A stretch of 64,000 nucleotides of DNA from Casuarina equisetifolia (taxonomy: Eukaryota > Streptophyta > Magnoliopsida > Fagales > Casuarinaceae): NCBI GenBank assembly GCA_028551475.1, contig CM052356.1, forward strand, positions 27,183,884 to 27,247,883, written 5' to 3'. This document shows positions 34,398 through 45,230 of this stretch, piece after piece. The notes beneath the pieces were generated by a model. It worked only from the letters and a program-made list of their open reading frames with translations, did not search any database and was not told where the DNA came from. Made by a program: the position numbers and the translations under genes. Every line of letters starts with the position of its first letter. Within the stretch, counting starts at the first letter, position 1.

Positions 34398-35700
34398 ATG
34401 GCTTCAACCACTGTACCTCCACCAAATTCAACCACAAATCCAACTTCTTCAACCGTTAATCATCCCAATTCAGCCACCGGTCCCTCTGTCAACCCCTCCG
34501 TCGCCCCAATCCGCGACCCCTACTACCTTTCGGCCGCTGATTTACAGGCCAGCTCCATCATTCCTTACTGTCTTGTCAATGAGGTGAACTATGCAATTTA
34601 GGTTGAGCAGGTTTACATCGTTTGCCTCGCCCGCAACAAACTTGGATTTTTGACCGGCGACCTCCGACGACCAACCGAGGATCTTAATGAAATTGCCTGC
34701 TGGGATCAGGTGCACGCCACGGTCAAATCTTGGCTCATGAACTCCATCGAACGCTCCCTCGAGCGCCTTGTTTCATGAACGAAGTTCGTCTCTGAAATCT
34801 AGGACCTTCTCGCAGATTCTTTCACCAAAGTTTCAGGCACCCAACGCTATAGACTACGTCAGGGGATTTTCGATTTATGTCTGGCCAGCGGATGCACTAC
34901 CACCAAACTCACGGATTTCTTCATTTGCCTCAAAGACCTTTGGAGCGATCTCGAGACTTAAGAGCCGCAGATTCGCTGTGATTGTGGCCTCTACACCTGC
35001 AAAATCTATGATTGGCTCCATGATCATGAACAAGAAGAAAGATCTATGAAGTTCCTCATGGGTTTCCCTAAGGAATTCCAGAATTTGAGAACTCAGATTC
35101 TGTCTCGAGACACCTTACCTTCGTTAGAGCGCACCTACGCTCTCTCCAAGCAGGAAATCCACCAGCAGAATGGAGCTTCCGCCGGTGATGTTGCCAGATT
35201 TCATAGCCTCCATATCTCTTCCGATGATGGCGACTCACCATGGTCTCATTAGCCTCATAGGTCAAACAGCTCCTCGCGAGCATCTGAGACTCGGGCCACT
35301 CGCAAGTCTGGCCTGCCTTCGAGCGGAGGTGCTCGGCCCACGGGCGCAAACTCCTCTGGGCCCTTATCTGACCAGCGAGTTTGTACCCACTGCAAAAAAA
35401 TAGGCCATGTCCGTGAGGCCTGTTTCCTACTAGTTGGGTACCCGCCCAATTGGCAGCCCAAGCAACGGACTGGATCCTCACATCGCCGGCCTCCTGGGCC
35501 TGGCCCAATAGCTTATAATTCAACAACTAATTTTTCTGTTTTTTCTACAGATTCCCCATTTTCTGTGGGTTCATATGGTGGGCTTCATTCGGGCCTAGCT
35601 CTACCACATCTTCCTAGTCCGAGTTTATTGGGCCATAGCCCTCCTACCCCTGGCAGTGTCTTTGGTAGGCCTTCTGGCCTCGTTTTGACCTCTAATCAGT
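34398..35700 (+). pseudogene. Copia 2 gag
   Basis: It starts at ATG 34398 (MASTTVPPPNSTTNPTSS). The same RDPYYLSAADLQ block as in copia 1 follows (HDPYHLTTADLQ), then a TAG at about 34600. Later pieces are in several frames: KFLMGFPKEFQNLRTQILS at 35046 onward, and a CCHC knuckle (CTHCKKIGHVREACF) near 35383-35430 that needs a frame change in the run of seven A. A TAG near 35700 separates it from protease. Confidence 0.88.
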
Positions 35701-35717
35701 AGGCCAAACTCCTTTCC

Positions 35718-38700
35718 ATGTTAAATCAAGCGGGCCCCACAGACTCCAGTGCTAACTTCACAGGTATTAATTCTTCTTCGACCTCACTTACTTCCAATTG
35801 GATTATCGATTCAGGGGCTAGTGACCATATTGTATGTGATTTGCGATATCTAGACTCATATTATCCATGTGCCTTTCCCCTTTTTATTCGATTACCCAAT
35901 CAAACCCGCAGCCCTGTTACTCATATTGGCCAACTTCGACCCAACCCCCAATTACATTTATGCCATATTTTATATGCTCCTCATTTTCGTCATAATCTTT
36001 TATCTATCCGTAAACTAACCCGTGATAACAATTGTGTGGCTATATTTTTTGATAATTTCTGTATTTTCCAGGACCGTACGACTAGGGAGCTGATCGGGCT
36101 CGGTAGGGCTGAAAAGGGACTTTATTTTCTTTGTTCTGTTATTCCAAAAAATTTTCATTCTGAATTCTCTCAATATTTGTCTTCTATTTTAAACGTTCAC
36201 TATACTTCCAAGTAGCCCCTGCTTGTAATTCCATTTTAAATAATGAATATTTTCTTTGGCACCAACGCCTTGGCCACTCCTCTTTAAAGTCTTATTTTGC
36301 CAATGGAGAAACCATATCTTGTCCTAATTTTTTCTCTTGTGTGATTTACCTCTTGGCTAAACAAACCCGTGTTCCATTTCCCTCTAGCATAACCGCTACC
36401 ACTGTTATTTTTGATCTCGTCCACATGGACCTTTGGTGCCTGCATCGCCATCCCACCCATGATGGGGCACATTATTTTTTAACAATTGTTGATGATTTTT
36501 CATGTGCCACTTAGACTTTTCTCCTCCATTACAAAAGTCAAGTTTTTTTTCCAAAATTCAATCTTTCTTTTCTATGGCTCACACACAATTTGGTACTACT
36601 GTCAAGCGTATCCGCTCCGACAATGGCACTGAATTTTTTTCCACTGAATGCTCTTCCTACCTCCATTCTTGCGGTATCATCCATGAAAGTTCTTACGTTT
36701 ATACCCCTCAACAAAATGGGGTAGTCGAACGCAAGCATCACCATCTTTTAGATGTTGCCCGTGCATTACTTTTTCAAGCACACCTTCCTCCTCCCTTTTG
36801 GGGTGAATGCATCCTCACGGCCACTTATCTTATCAATCATCTTCCATCCTCCTCTCTTCAAGGCATTACCCCCTATGAGCGTTTATTCGGTACCCGACCT
36901 CTCCTTGATCATTTACGTATTTTTGGTTGTCAATGTTACACCACCACCTTGGGTGCTCATGACAAATTTAGTCCTCGTGCCATCTCTTGTGTCTTTATTG
37001 GATATCCTTCTTATCAGAAGGGTTATAAACTCTTTGATCCTACCACTGACAAAATTTTGATCAGTTGTGATGTCATTTTTTGAGAAGATGTTTTTCCTTT
37101 TGCTTTGCAGGTTTCTCCTTTGTCCCCCGAAGGCCTGGTTGTCCCCTCTACCCCCATCATACCTCCTGAGGAACCCTACTCTCCTTCTCAATTACCAGTT
37201 GATGAGCCTCACTTTCCTGATGATTCCTTTTCTACCCCTGATCCTTCTGTTCCCGTTTCCTCTCCTACCCCTCCCGATTCATCTACTACACCTATCCCTT
37301 CACCCATATCTATTATGGCTTCTCCTTCTCAATCCCTTCCTGCGCCTCCGCCTTCACCTTCTGAACCCGAACCCTCACCTTCACTTCCTATTAATCGTCG
37401 TTCCAGCCGTTCCACTAAACCCCCCATTTGGAGCACTAACTACCTTTGTCCTACATTACCCTCATCTTCCTGCCTTTATCCTATTTCCAACTTTATTTCC
37501 TTGGATCAATGTCATCCCCAGCACTGCCATTTTGTAGCTTCCATCTCCGCCATTCCCGAACCCACCTACTATCAAAAGGCTATTAAAGACCCCCACTGGG
37601 TCACTACCATGGATAATGAACTTGCTGCCCTTGAAGCTAACCACACTTGGGATGTGGTCCCTTTACCCCCTGGTCATTGTCCCGTTGGTTGCAAGTGGGT
37701 CTACAAGGTCAAATACCATGCTGATGGTTCTGTTGAGCGTTATAAAGCCCATCTCGTCACCAAAGGCTACAGTCAACGTGAAGGTTTTGACTATCAGGAT
37801 ACTTTCTCACCAACTGCTAAGCATGTCATTGTTCGCCTCCTTATTATTATTGCTTCCGTGCATTATTGGCCTTTATTCCAGATGGATGTTTAGAATGCTT
37901 TTCTTTATGGTGATCTTTCTGAGGAGGTCTATATGGCTCTTCCCCCCGGATTTTGCAATCAAGGGGAGGGATTTGTATGTCGATTACAAAAATCTTTGTA
38001 TGGTCTCAAGCAAGCCTTTCGTCAGTGGAATGCCAAATTTACTGCAGCCCTCCTTGCATATGGTTTCCGGCAATCTTGGCATGATTATTCTCTCTTCACC
38101 AAATCTTAAGGAAGTTCCTTTGTTGCCCTATTGATTTATGTTGATGACATTTTGATCACAGGAAACAACAAGGCTGCCATATCTGATCTAAAACACTACT
38201 TGCACTCTACATTTTCCATGAAGGATTTTGGACAGTCGAAGTTTTTTCTTGGGATTGAGATTGTTCGATCTCCACATGGCATTTCCCTAAGTAAACAAAA
38301 ATATACTTTGGAGCTCATTTCTGAGGCAGGATTAGCAGGATCCAAACCATCAGTAATTCCTATGGAGCAGAATAAAAAGTTTACAAGTGTTGAATATGAT
38401 GCAAGTTCCAAAGAAGACATTCATGATCCACCACTTGAAGATCCTTCAACTTATCAACGTCTGGTTGGGAGACTAATCTACCTCACTCTCACTAGACCAG
38501 ACATCACCTTCCCAGTACAACTACTCAGTCAGTTTATGCATGAACCGAAACAGTCACACATGGAGGCAGCTATGAAAGTCATCCGCTATCTTAAGAGCTG
38601 CCTAGGCCTCGGACTCATATTTCCCTCAATATCAAAATTGAAGCTTAGAGCTTATTGTGACTCGGATTACAGTACTTGTCCTCTGACGCACCGATCAACC

Positions 38701-39130
38701 ACGGGCTTTTGTATAATGCTTGGCAATTCTCTGGTATCCTGGCGCTCCAAGAAACAACCCACTGTCTCTTTGTCTTCTGCAGAAGCTGAGTATCGAGCTA
38801 TGCAAGTCACTACCTATGAAATAGTATGGATAATGGGGTTACTACGTGATTTTAGTTTTTATCTTCGACAGCTAGCTCTACTTTACTGTGATAATGAAGC
38901 AGCAGAGAAGATTGCGGCAAATCTGATATTTCACGAGAGAATCAAACATATAGAAGTTGATTGTCATTATGTGAGAGAAAAATTGCAACAAGGAATCATT
39001 TCAACCGGTCACATATCTACCAAGGAACAGCCTGCGGACTTGTTTACTAAAGCTCTTTGTAGCAGGTAGCATTGACATCTTCTCTCCAAGCTCGAAGTAT
39101 TTGATCTGTTCAAATCTCCGGCTTGAGGGG
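35718..39130 (+). pseudogene. Copia 2 protease, integrase, reverse transcriptase, RNase H
   Basis: The protease frame 35718-36215 has WIIDSGASDHIVC and HILYAPHFRHNLLSI. Integrase is visible as FDLVHMDLW (36410), RIRSDNGTEFF, YTPQQNGVVERKHHHLLD and FWGECILTATYLINHLP (36600-36840). Reverse transcriptase follows in 37560-38330: NHTWDVVPLPPGH, CKWVYKVKYHADGS, YVDDILITG. RNase H runs to FDLFKSPA before the polypurine tract. Stops interrupt at about 36215, 36511, 37081, 37892, 38107 and 39067. Several are one C-to-T or G-to-A step from the copia 1 codon: Trp in ATWTF at 36511, Gln in MDVQN at 37892. Confidence 0.92.
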
Positions 39131-39133
39131 GAG
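39125..39133 (+). promoter_or_regulatory. Polypurine tract of copia 2
   Basis: GAGGGGGAG directly before the 3' LTR, identical to the tract of copia 1. Confidence 0.9.
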
Positions 39134-39322
39134 TGTTAAGGAATGTCGTATATTGCCCTAGCATAATATTAGGCCAATTGATATCATGTAGATATTTCCT
39201 TAATTATTATTTTCCTTGTATAGTTTCACTCTAGGTCTATATAAAGACCATTTGTTGTAAATTGTATTTAGTGTAGTATCAACAGAAAGAAAGTTTCCCA
39301 CACTCGGTATCACTTTGTTATA
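39134..39322 (+). repeat. 3' LTR of copia 2
   Basis: 189 bp, differs from the 5' LTR at three positions including the last-but-one base, so it ends TA and not CA. Confidence 0.94.
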
Positions 39323-39672
39323 GATGGACATCTTAAATTTTAGAGAATCAACTATATCACTCAACCCAAAGCCACCAATACAGTGCATTAACAAGACACA
39401 AACGCAAACTAAGTTTAAGAAAGGGTTGGGACTATCATCTGACGTAGTGGAATAATGATATTATTTTTACATCCAAAAACTTTTAAAAAAAATCACCAAT
39501 TACATATAATAGCTTAATATTATTTCAATCACAAATAAACCAAAACAGTATTTGAAAAATAAGCAGTACAATGCATTAAAAAAAAGAAATATATTGCTTA
39601 GTACTTCCTGACAATAAATCTTGTCACCAAACTATTTACTTCCATTTTCATGTTTCTTCTCTCTCACTTTTC
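39323..39672 (-). other. 3' flank of the RLP pseudogene
   Basis: After the copia 2 target duplication, about 39420-39660 matches 13640-13870. It marks the downstream flank of this RLP subfamily. No gene. Confidence 0.6.
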
Positions 39673-42600
39673 TTATATCAATCTTGTGATACCAAAGGTC
39701 GTCATCAACCAAGCACGCTTTTTGGCAATCACAATTTGCCCAATCATCACTCCAAAAACAAATCCAACCATATATCCAATCACGACTATTTTCCAACTAA
39801 ATTTTAAAAGGCATTGACAGTCTTCATGTTCCTCGTCGAATGAAGATGGAGATGGCAATGCATCAAAATTTCCACTTTTCTTGCTCAATGGTGTGCCACA
39901 CAAACCTTGATTTCCCTCAAATGAACTAATTTCAAATGTACCAAATTGGTTCCCTTGTGGAATAGGTCCTTTGAGATTATTATAAGAAATATTGAAGGAT
40001 TCCAAGAAAGTGAGTTTGGTTAGCTTAGATGGGATTTCTCCCGACAACTCATTTTGAGAAAGGTCCAATGCTTCCAACTTAACTAGGTCACCTAAAGATG
40101 GTGGGATTTGACTAGTGAGCATGTTATTAGAAAGATTGAGCAAAAGGCACCCCCTTAAATTTTTAATGCCTTTTGGAATCTCTCCAGAAAATCCATTGCT
40201 TGACATATCAATGGCTGAGAAAAATTCTAGAACTTTTCCAAAGAATATATTCTGACCTTTATTTGCCATTGTCATGGAGTAGTTGTACCTAGAAGAAAAA
40301 TGATAATAAGCTGAAAATTTTCCAAATAGCATGGAAGTTGATTTACATGAATATACTCCAAACCATTTGTATTCCCAAAACTCGTAGGCTTCCAATTGCC
40401 AAGAAGTTCAAGTGGTAACTTTCCAATGAAATGGTTATGGGAGATGTCGATGATATGCAAGTTTGGGAACATATATTCCAACTTAGAAGTCCGTACTGGG
40501 CCATTGAACTCATTTCACCGCAAAATAAGAACCTCTAAATTTGGAAGAATTTCCAACCAAGAGGGAAATGAATCATTGAACTGGTTATTATAGAGATCTA
40601 GGACCTTCAGCATCACACTTGGCCAATGATCTTGGTAACTGTCCTTGAAATCTATTTTGACTGAAATTTACAATCTTCAATAGGCTTCCATTCGTCCAAG
40701 ATTGTGGAATGCTTCCCATAAATTTGTTGCTTCTTAAATCAAGTGTTGATAGAAAACTACCAAAGCTATTGAAGCATTTAGGAAGTGAACCACTCAAATT
40801 GTTATAAGACAAATCAAGCACCCTAAGAAGACTTAGGTTGCATATCAACTCAGGAACACTCCCCGTCAATGAATTATTTGAGATATCAAATTGAACAATG
40901 GAGATTGCTGGAATAGGAAGTGATCCTTGGAGCAAATTAGACCGGAGGTCTAAAACAACCAAGCGAGTCCACGGCGGAAAAATTGGTTGTTGGGCAAATC
41001 CTGTGAGGAAGTTATAAGCAAGGACAAGTAGTTGAAGACTGTCTTTGCCTACGCTTAACATCCATTCTTGTACTTAGCCATGAAGGTTATTCTCGGATAA
41101 TACCAAATACTCCAACTCATCTTGATTTCTTAGGGAACCTGGAAACTTGCTTAGGTTGCACGAAGACAACCATAACTCTTGAAACTTTGGAAAGGTAGCG
41201 TTTGCACTGATTTCATTAAAAAGTAATGATAATTGATTGTATGATAGGTATAAAACAGTTAGTTGCTTGAGATTGGAAAACTTGTCAAACTCCACAGTGC
41301 CACTAAAGTGGTTCATGAAAAGATCAAGATCTCTAAGATTCTTGGGATTAAAGACTGAATTTGGGATATGACCATGGAACTTATTTTCCCGCAAAACCAA
41401 ATGCTTCAATTGGGTGAGTTTCCAAAGAGAGGATGGGATTTTGCCAATGAGATTGTTTTGCCCAAGACCAAGAAAAATGAGATTTGTGAGATTACCAAGT
41501 GAGGATGGGATTTCACCAATGAGATTGTTTTGCCCAAGAACAAGAGAAATGAGATTTGTAAGACTACTAAGTGAGGATGGGATTTCACCAATGAGATTGT
41601 TTTGCCAAAGACCAAGATAAATGAGATTTGTGAGATTACCAAGTGAGGATGGGATTTCACCAATGAGATTGTTTTGCCAAAGACCAAGATAAATGAGATT
41701 TGTGAGATTACCAAGTGAGGATGGGATTTCACCAATGAGATTGTTTTGCCCAAGACCAAGAGAAATGAGATTTGTGAGATTACCAAGTGAAGATGGGATT
41801 TCACCATTGAGATTGTTTTGCCAAAGACCAAGATAAATGAGATTTGTGAGATTATCAAGTAAGGATGGGATTTCACCAATGAGATTGTTTTGCCCAAGAC
41901 TAAGAGAAATGAGATTTGTGAAATTACCAAGTGAAGATGGGATTTCACCACTGAGATTGTTTTGCCAAAGACCAAGATAAATGAGATTTGTGAGATTACT
42001 AAGTAAAGATGGGATTTCACCACTGAGATTGTTTTGCCAAAGACCAAGATAAATGAGCTTTGTGAGATTACTAAGTGAAGATGGAATTTCACCAGTAAGA
42101 TTATTTTGTGAAAGATCAAGATAAATGAGATTTGTGACGTTACCAAGTAAAGACGGTATGGAACTTGATAAGCTGCAATTACAAACACGGAAGCGGGTTA
42201 AGTAGTAAAGGCTTCCAAATGAAGCGGGTATCTCACCCGACAAACCTACATTGTCCCCCGCATAAAGTACTTGTAGATTTGGTAGCTTAAAGATGCCTAT
42301 AGGAATCTTCCCATGCAATCCACAATTGTCAAGATAAAGGGACGCCAAAGAAGAAAAATTTGCCAGGATAGAAGGTATCTTAGAGCTCATTCTTACCCCA
42401 CTCATACCAAGCCCACGTAGGTGAGTCAGATTTGCAAGGAAGCTTTCTAAATAGGGATTTTTCAGTTCCAGGTCATAGTTGTGACACAAATGAAGGGCTG
42501 ATAGCTGGGACAACTGTGAAATTTCTAATGGAACATTACCCGAAAACATAGAAGCAGTGAGGTTGAGATATGTTAGTCTTGAAAGATTGCGTACCTGGGA

Positions 42601-43005
42601 TGGGATAGGAGAGTAGTTAAAGTGATTGTCAGCCAGGTTAAGCCTTCGAAGGTTAACAAGATCGAAAAGGCTACTGTTGGAGTGAATAGAACCGTAGAGA
42701 TAACTACTTCTAAGATCAAGTCCAATCACACGACCAGAGTTCTCGTCACACTCCACCCCATCCCATGAACAGCAATCACTGGTTTCCCCTTCGAATGTCC
42801 AGTTCACAACTTTTGGGTAAGCCAAAGGATCATGGGAAGCAGCCTTAGTTATGATGAAGTTCTCCTTGAACTGCCACAATGCAGAGCGCTCATTGTCATG
42901 GCACCTGGATTGTACAAAATGAGAAGAATGACTCGAGAAAAGATGCAGCAGAGAGAGTATGAAAAGCAAGCGCATGAAGAAGAACAAATGAAAAGACAAT
43001 CCCAT
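39673..43005 (-). pseudogene. Broken LRR receptor-like protein gene
   Basis: The N-terminal 643 codons (43005-41074) are intact: signal peptide (MGLSFHLFFFMRLLFILSL), cap (CHDNERSALWQFKENF, DCCSWDGVECDE), then LRRs with ten near-identical repeats. A TAA at about 41071-41073 replaces the Gln codon expected in NNLHGQV. The frame resumes (40588-41061), shifts after LPRSLAKC at about 40612, meets a TGA near 40513 (LEVLILR-stop-NEF), and shifts again near 40330-40390. The C-terminal part (40395-39673) is complete: last LRRs, GNQGLCGTPLSKK, an acidic stretch, a membrane helix with GxxxGxxxG, and a short tail ending TFGITRLI. With four lesions it is a pseudogene, but the two ends are well kept, so it died recently or is still read in part. 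A TATAAATTAGGG lies upstream (43061-43073). Confidence 0.93.
41404..42150 (-). repeat. 72-bp minisatellite-like LRR array (about ten 24-residue units)
   Basis: Units read IPSSLGNLTNLIYLGLWQNN or IPSSLGNLTNLISLGLGQNN plus L(I/S/N)GE, each 24 codons. Two neighbouring units near 41600-41740 are identical over more than 70 bases. The variation is mainly LGLW versus LGLG and a few third positions. The intact RLP has no comparable stretch, so the array grew here by unequal crossing-over or slippage. Confidence 0.93.
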
Positions 43006-43960
43006 ATTGTTTTCCTGAATTTCGTTTGGTACTAATTTGTGTATGGAGGTGAAGTTAAAACCCTAATTTATAGACCTGTGTAGTTAACGTCAAAGCAAGG
43101 CAGGCGCTTGACTTCATGCAGCTACAACCCTACAAGTCATTTGCGTAAGACTTTGGGTTTTAGATCTGATGTAATGATTATCGTATCAGAGATGATGCCT
43201 CCAATTTAATAGGGTTGTTGGAGAGAAGGAGATAATTCCTTACGTGTCTTTAGGTTTAAGATGAAAGTCCATCTTTGCGTCCCTTTTTTCTCCTGTCGCC
43301 GACTTATGTCCGATTCCTTTTTCATTGTCCAAACTTCGCAATAGTAAAAACTGGAGATACGCCACTATGCATGCCCAATTTCCTTTTTCATTGAAATGTC
43401 TTTTTTCAGAGTCATTATACCCTACCACTAGGACTCAGAAGAAGGTGACGCGTTAGCACATGGCCCAAACAGTAGCCACGATTCTCTCCATCTTTTTCCC
43501 CTTTTTCTATGTTCCCCTTTTCCCATTTCATCCGGGGTCGACATGGTAAGCCATTCTCCATCCTGACCTACCAATCATCTCCATCAACGTTCTCTATAAT
43601 GCAATTTTATCCTGAGTTGAGCACTTACATATGCTTAGTTGTTTGTTTGTTTCGCGAGAATCATTCTACTTGAGTCTCCCTTTTCATGGTCCAACCTACG
43701 CATTAATGCAAAATCATGAAATTGAATTTATAGATCAGAACGGAGCCCTGTCATTGATAAAACGGTTGGCACGTTCTTCCAAGTCTTCTGCTTCGCATGC
43801 TATGCGGAGCAAATGGCTCCTACCTTGGCCTTTTGTTACGTCCAGCTGTAGTAATAATTCAATATTCAACGATCCATGGCGCAATTCCATGTTCAAGAAA
43901 TGAAATACCATTCATAATTATTACTACAAATGGCAAATGGCTCCTACCTTGGCCTTAAGT
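43006..43960 (-). repeat. RLP 5'-flank copy 3
   Basis: Promoter and upstream flank of the broken RLP. From about 43120 to 43910 it matches 14170-15010 and 12400-13240. It has TATAAATT near 43063-43070. No separate gene. Confidence 0.75.
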
Positions 43961-45230
43961 AAAGTTGGGTATAATAACTATACATTATCAAAATGTTGGG
44001 CAAAGCATAAACTAATTCATGCATCATAAAGCCAATAAGAGGAAAAGAAACAATACGCAAGCCTAAGACAAATAAGCTAAGCTTGTCCATCATAAAACCC
44101 CTTTTTGGCATGCCTTAAACAAACAAGTGGGAAGCATGTAAGCTTAACACCCACCCCGCCCCCCACACCCCCCCAACACGAACCAAACCACACACAAAAA
44201 ATATAAAAAATAAAAATAAAAATAAAACCAAGCTAATCTAACCATACATCATAAAGCACAAAGACACTAACGAGGAAGTGAACCAACCTGCTAAAAAATT
44301 TCATGCCCAACAAGAAAAAAACATCATTTCATTCAATATCTATGTCCTCTCTCACCTAGTTGCCTTATTATGAATGTCTTCATCAACAAATCTTGTTTTC
44401 TCACAAACCAAACACGTCCAATTATTACTTTGAAAACTGGTCCAAATCCGTAAAACCGAATTCAAAGGGTGATCAAAACTCTTGACTTTCTTTTGAGATT
44501 GGAGATGGTGTATTAAACTCAACAGAACTCACACATATCTTTGCCAATGGTGTCTCACATAATCTTGAATTTCCTTCAAAGGAGCTCCTTTCAAAAGTAT
44601 TGAATTGATTCCCTCGTGGTATAGCACCCATTAAAAAAAATTCTAAAAAAGTAAGTTGTGTTAACTGTTGTAGAATCTAACCTACCAATTGATTTTAAGA
44701 AAGGTCTAATGCTTCTAACTTTGAAAGGTTTACCAAGGATTGTGGGATGTGCCTAGTAAGAGCATTATGAAAAAGGTTTAGTAAATAAAATTCCCTTAAT
44801 ATCCAATAGATTTTGAAATCTCACTAACAAATCTCTTACTTGAGAAATCAATGGCAAATAATACTTCTTGGACTTTCTTGTATAAAACATTTGTGCCTTT
44901 GTTTGTCAATGTCATAGAGAAAGTATAAGTGTGATCCCAAACAGGAAATTTAGAACCTCTGTATACTATAAATGCTATGTCTCCATGTTGTACGTTAAGG
45001 TATGCACATCCTTAACTTTTCTAGCCTTCCACATTTCAAGAAGTATTATGTTAGCGTTCTTGTAAAATCATTGTGAAGATGTCAAGGATTCTCAAGTTGG
45101 GGAACTTAAAGTAAGTTTCAGGAGTCCCCAGCTGACCGTAGGAATTGTTGGAATGTAAAGTTAGAACCTCTAAATTGGGATGATGGCCCAACCAAAACGG
45201 AAGTGAATCAAGAAATTTGACTGAAATTTG
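43961..45230 (-). pseudogene. RLP C-terminal fragment with its 3' flank
   Basis: Bases 43961-44330 match the 3' flank of the intact RLP (16660-17030). Bases 44336-45220 match its C-terminal coding part, about 17037-17960 (tail with MKTF-like codons, last LRRs, and near 45100-45200 FWLGHHPNLEVLTLHSNNSYGQLGTPETYFKFPNLRILDI). Frameshifts, stops and a deletion around the membrane helix (near 44455) destroy the frame. Homology stops near 45220-45230 inside an LRR, where the block duplicated at 27438 begins. The N-terminal two thirds of the gene are gone. Confidence 0.88.

Larger units (their letters stand above)
33983..39322 (+). mobile_element. Ty1/copia retrotransposon 2, full length, decayed coding
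   Basis: Two direct 189-bp LTRs (33983-34171 and 39134-39322) are flanked by the 5-bp duplication GATGG (33978-33982 and 39323-39327). Order: primer-binding site, gag, protease, integrase, reverse transcriptase, RNase H, polypurine tract. The proteins are clearly related to those of copia 1, but the LTRs are different. I count three substitutions between the LTRs (about 1.6%), one of which spoils the terminal CA of the 3' LTR (now TA). At least six stop codons and a zinc-knuckle frameshift make it non-autonomous. Confidence 0.97.

Noticed and set aside
41404-42150. Regular repeat that might be taken for a CRISPR-like array
   Set aside because: Units are contiguous with no unique spacers, lie inside a protein-coding LRR region and in a plant genome.
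41406-42188. 260-codon open frame overlapping the LRR array on the minus strand
   Set aside because: It is the second reading frame of the 72-bp repeats. Because the unit is a multiple of three, one open unit gives a long open frame. The LRR frame has the protein signature.
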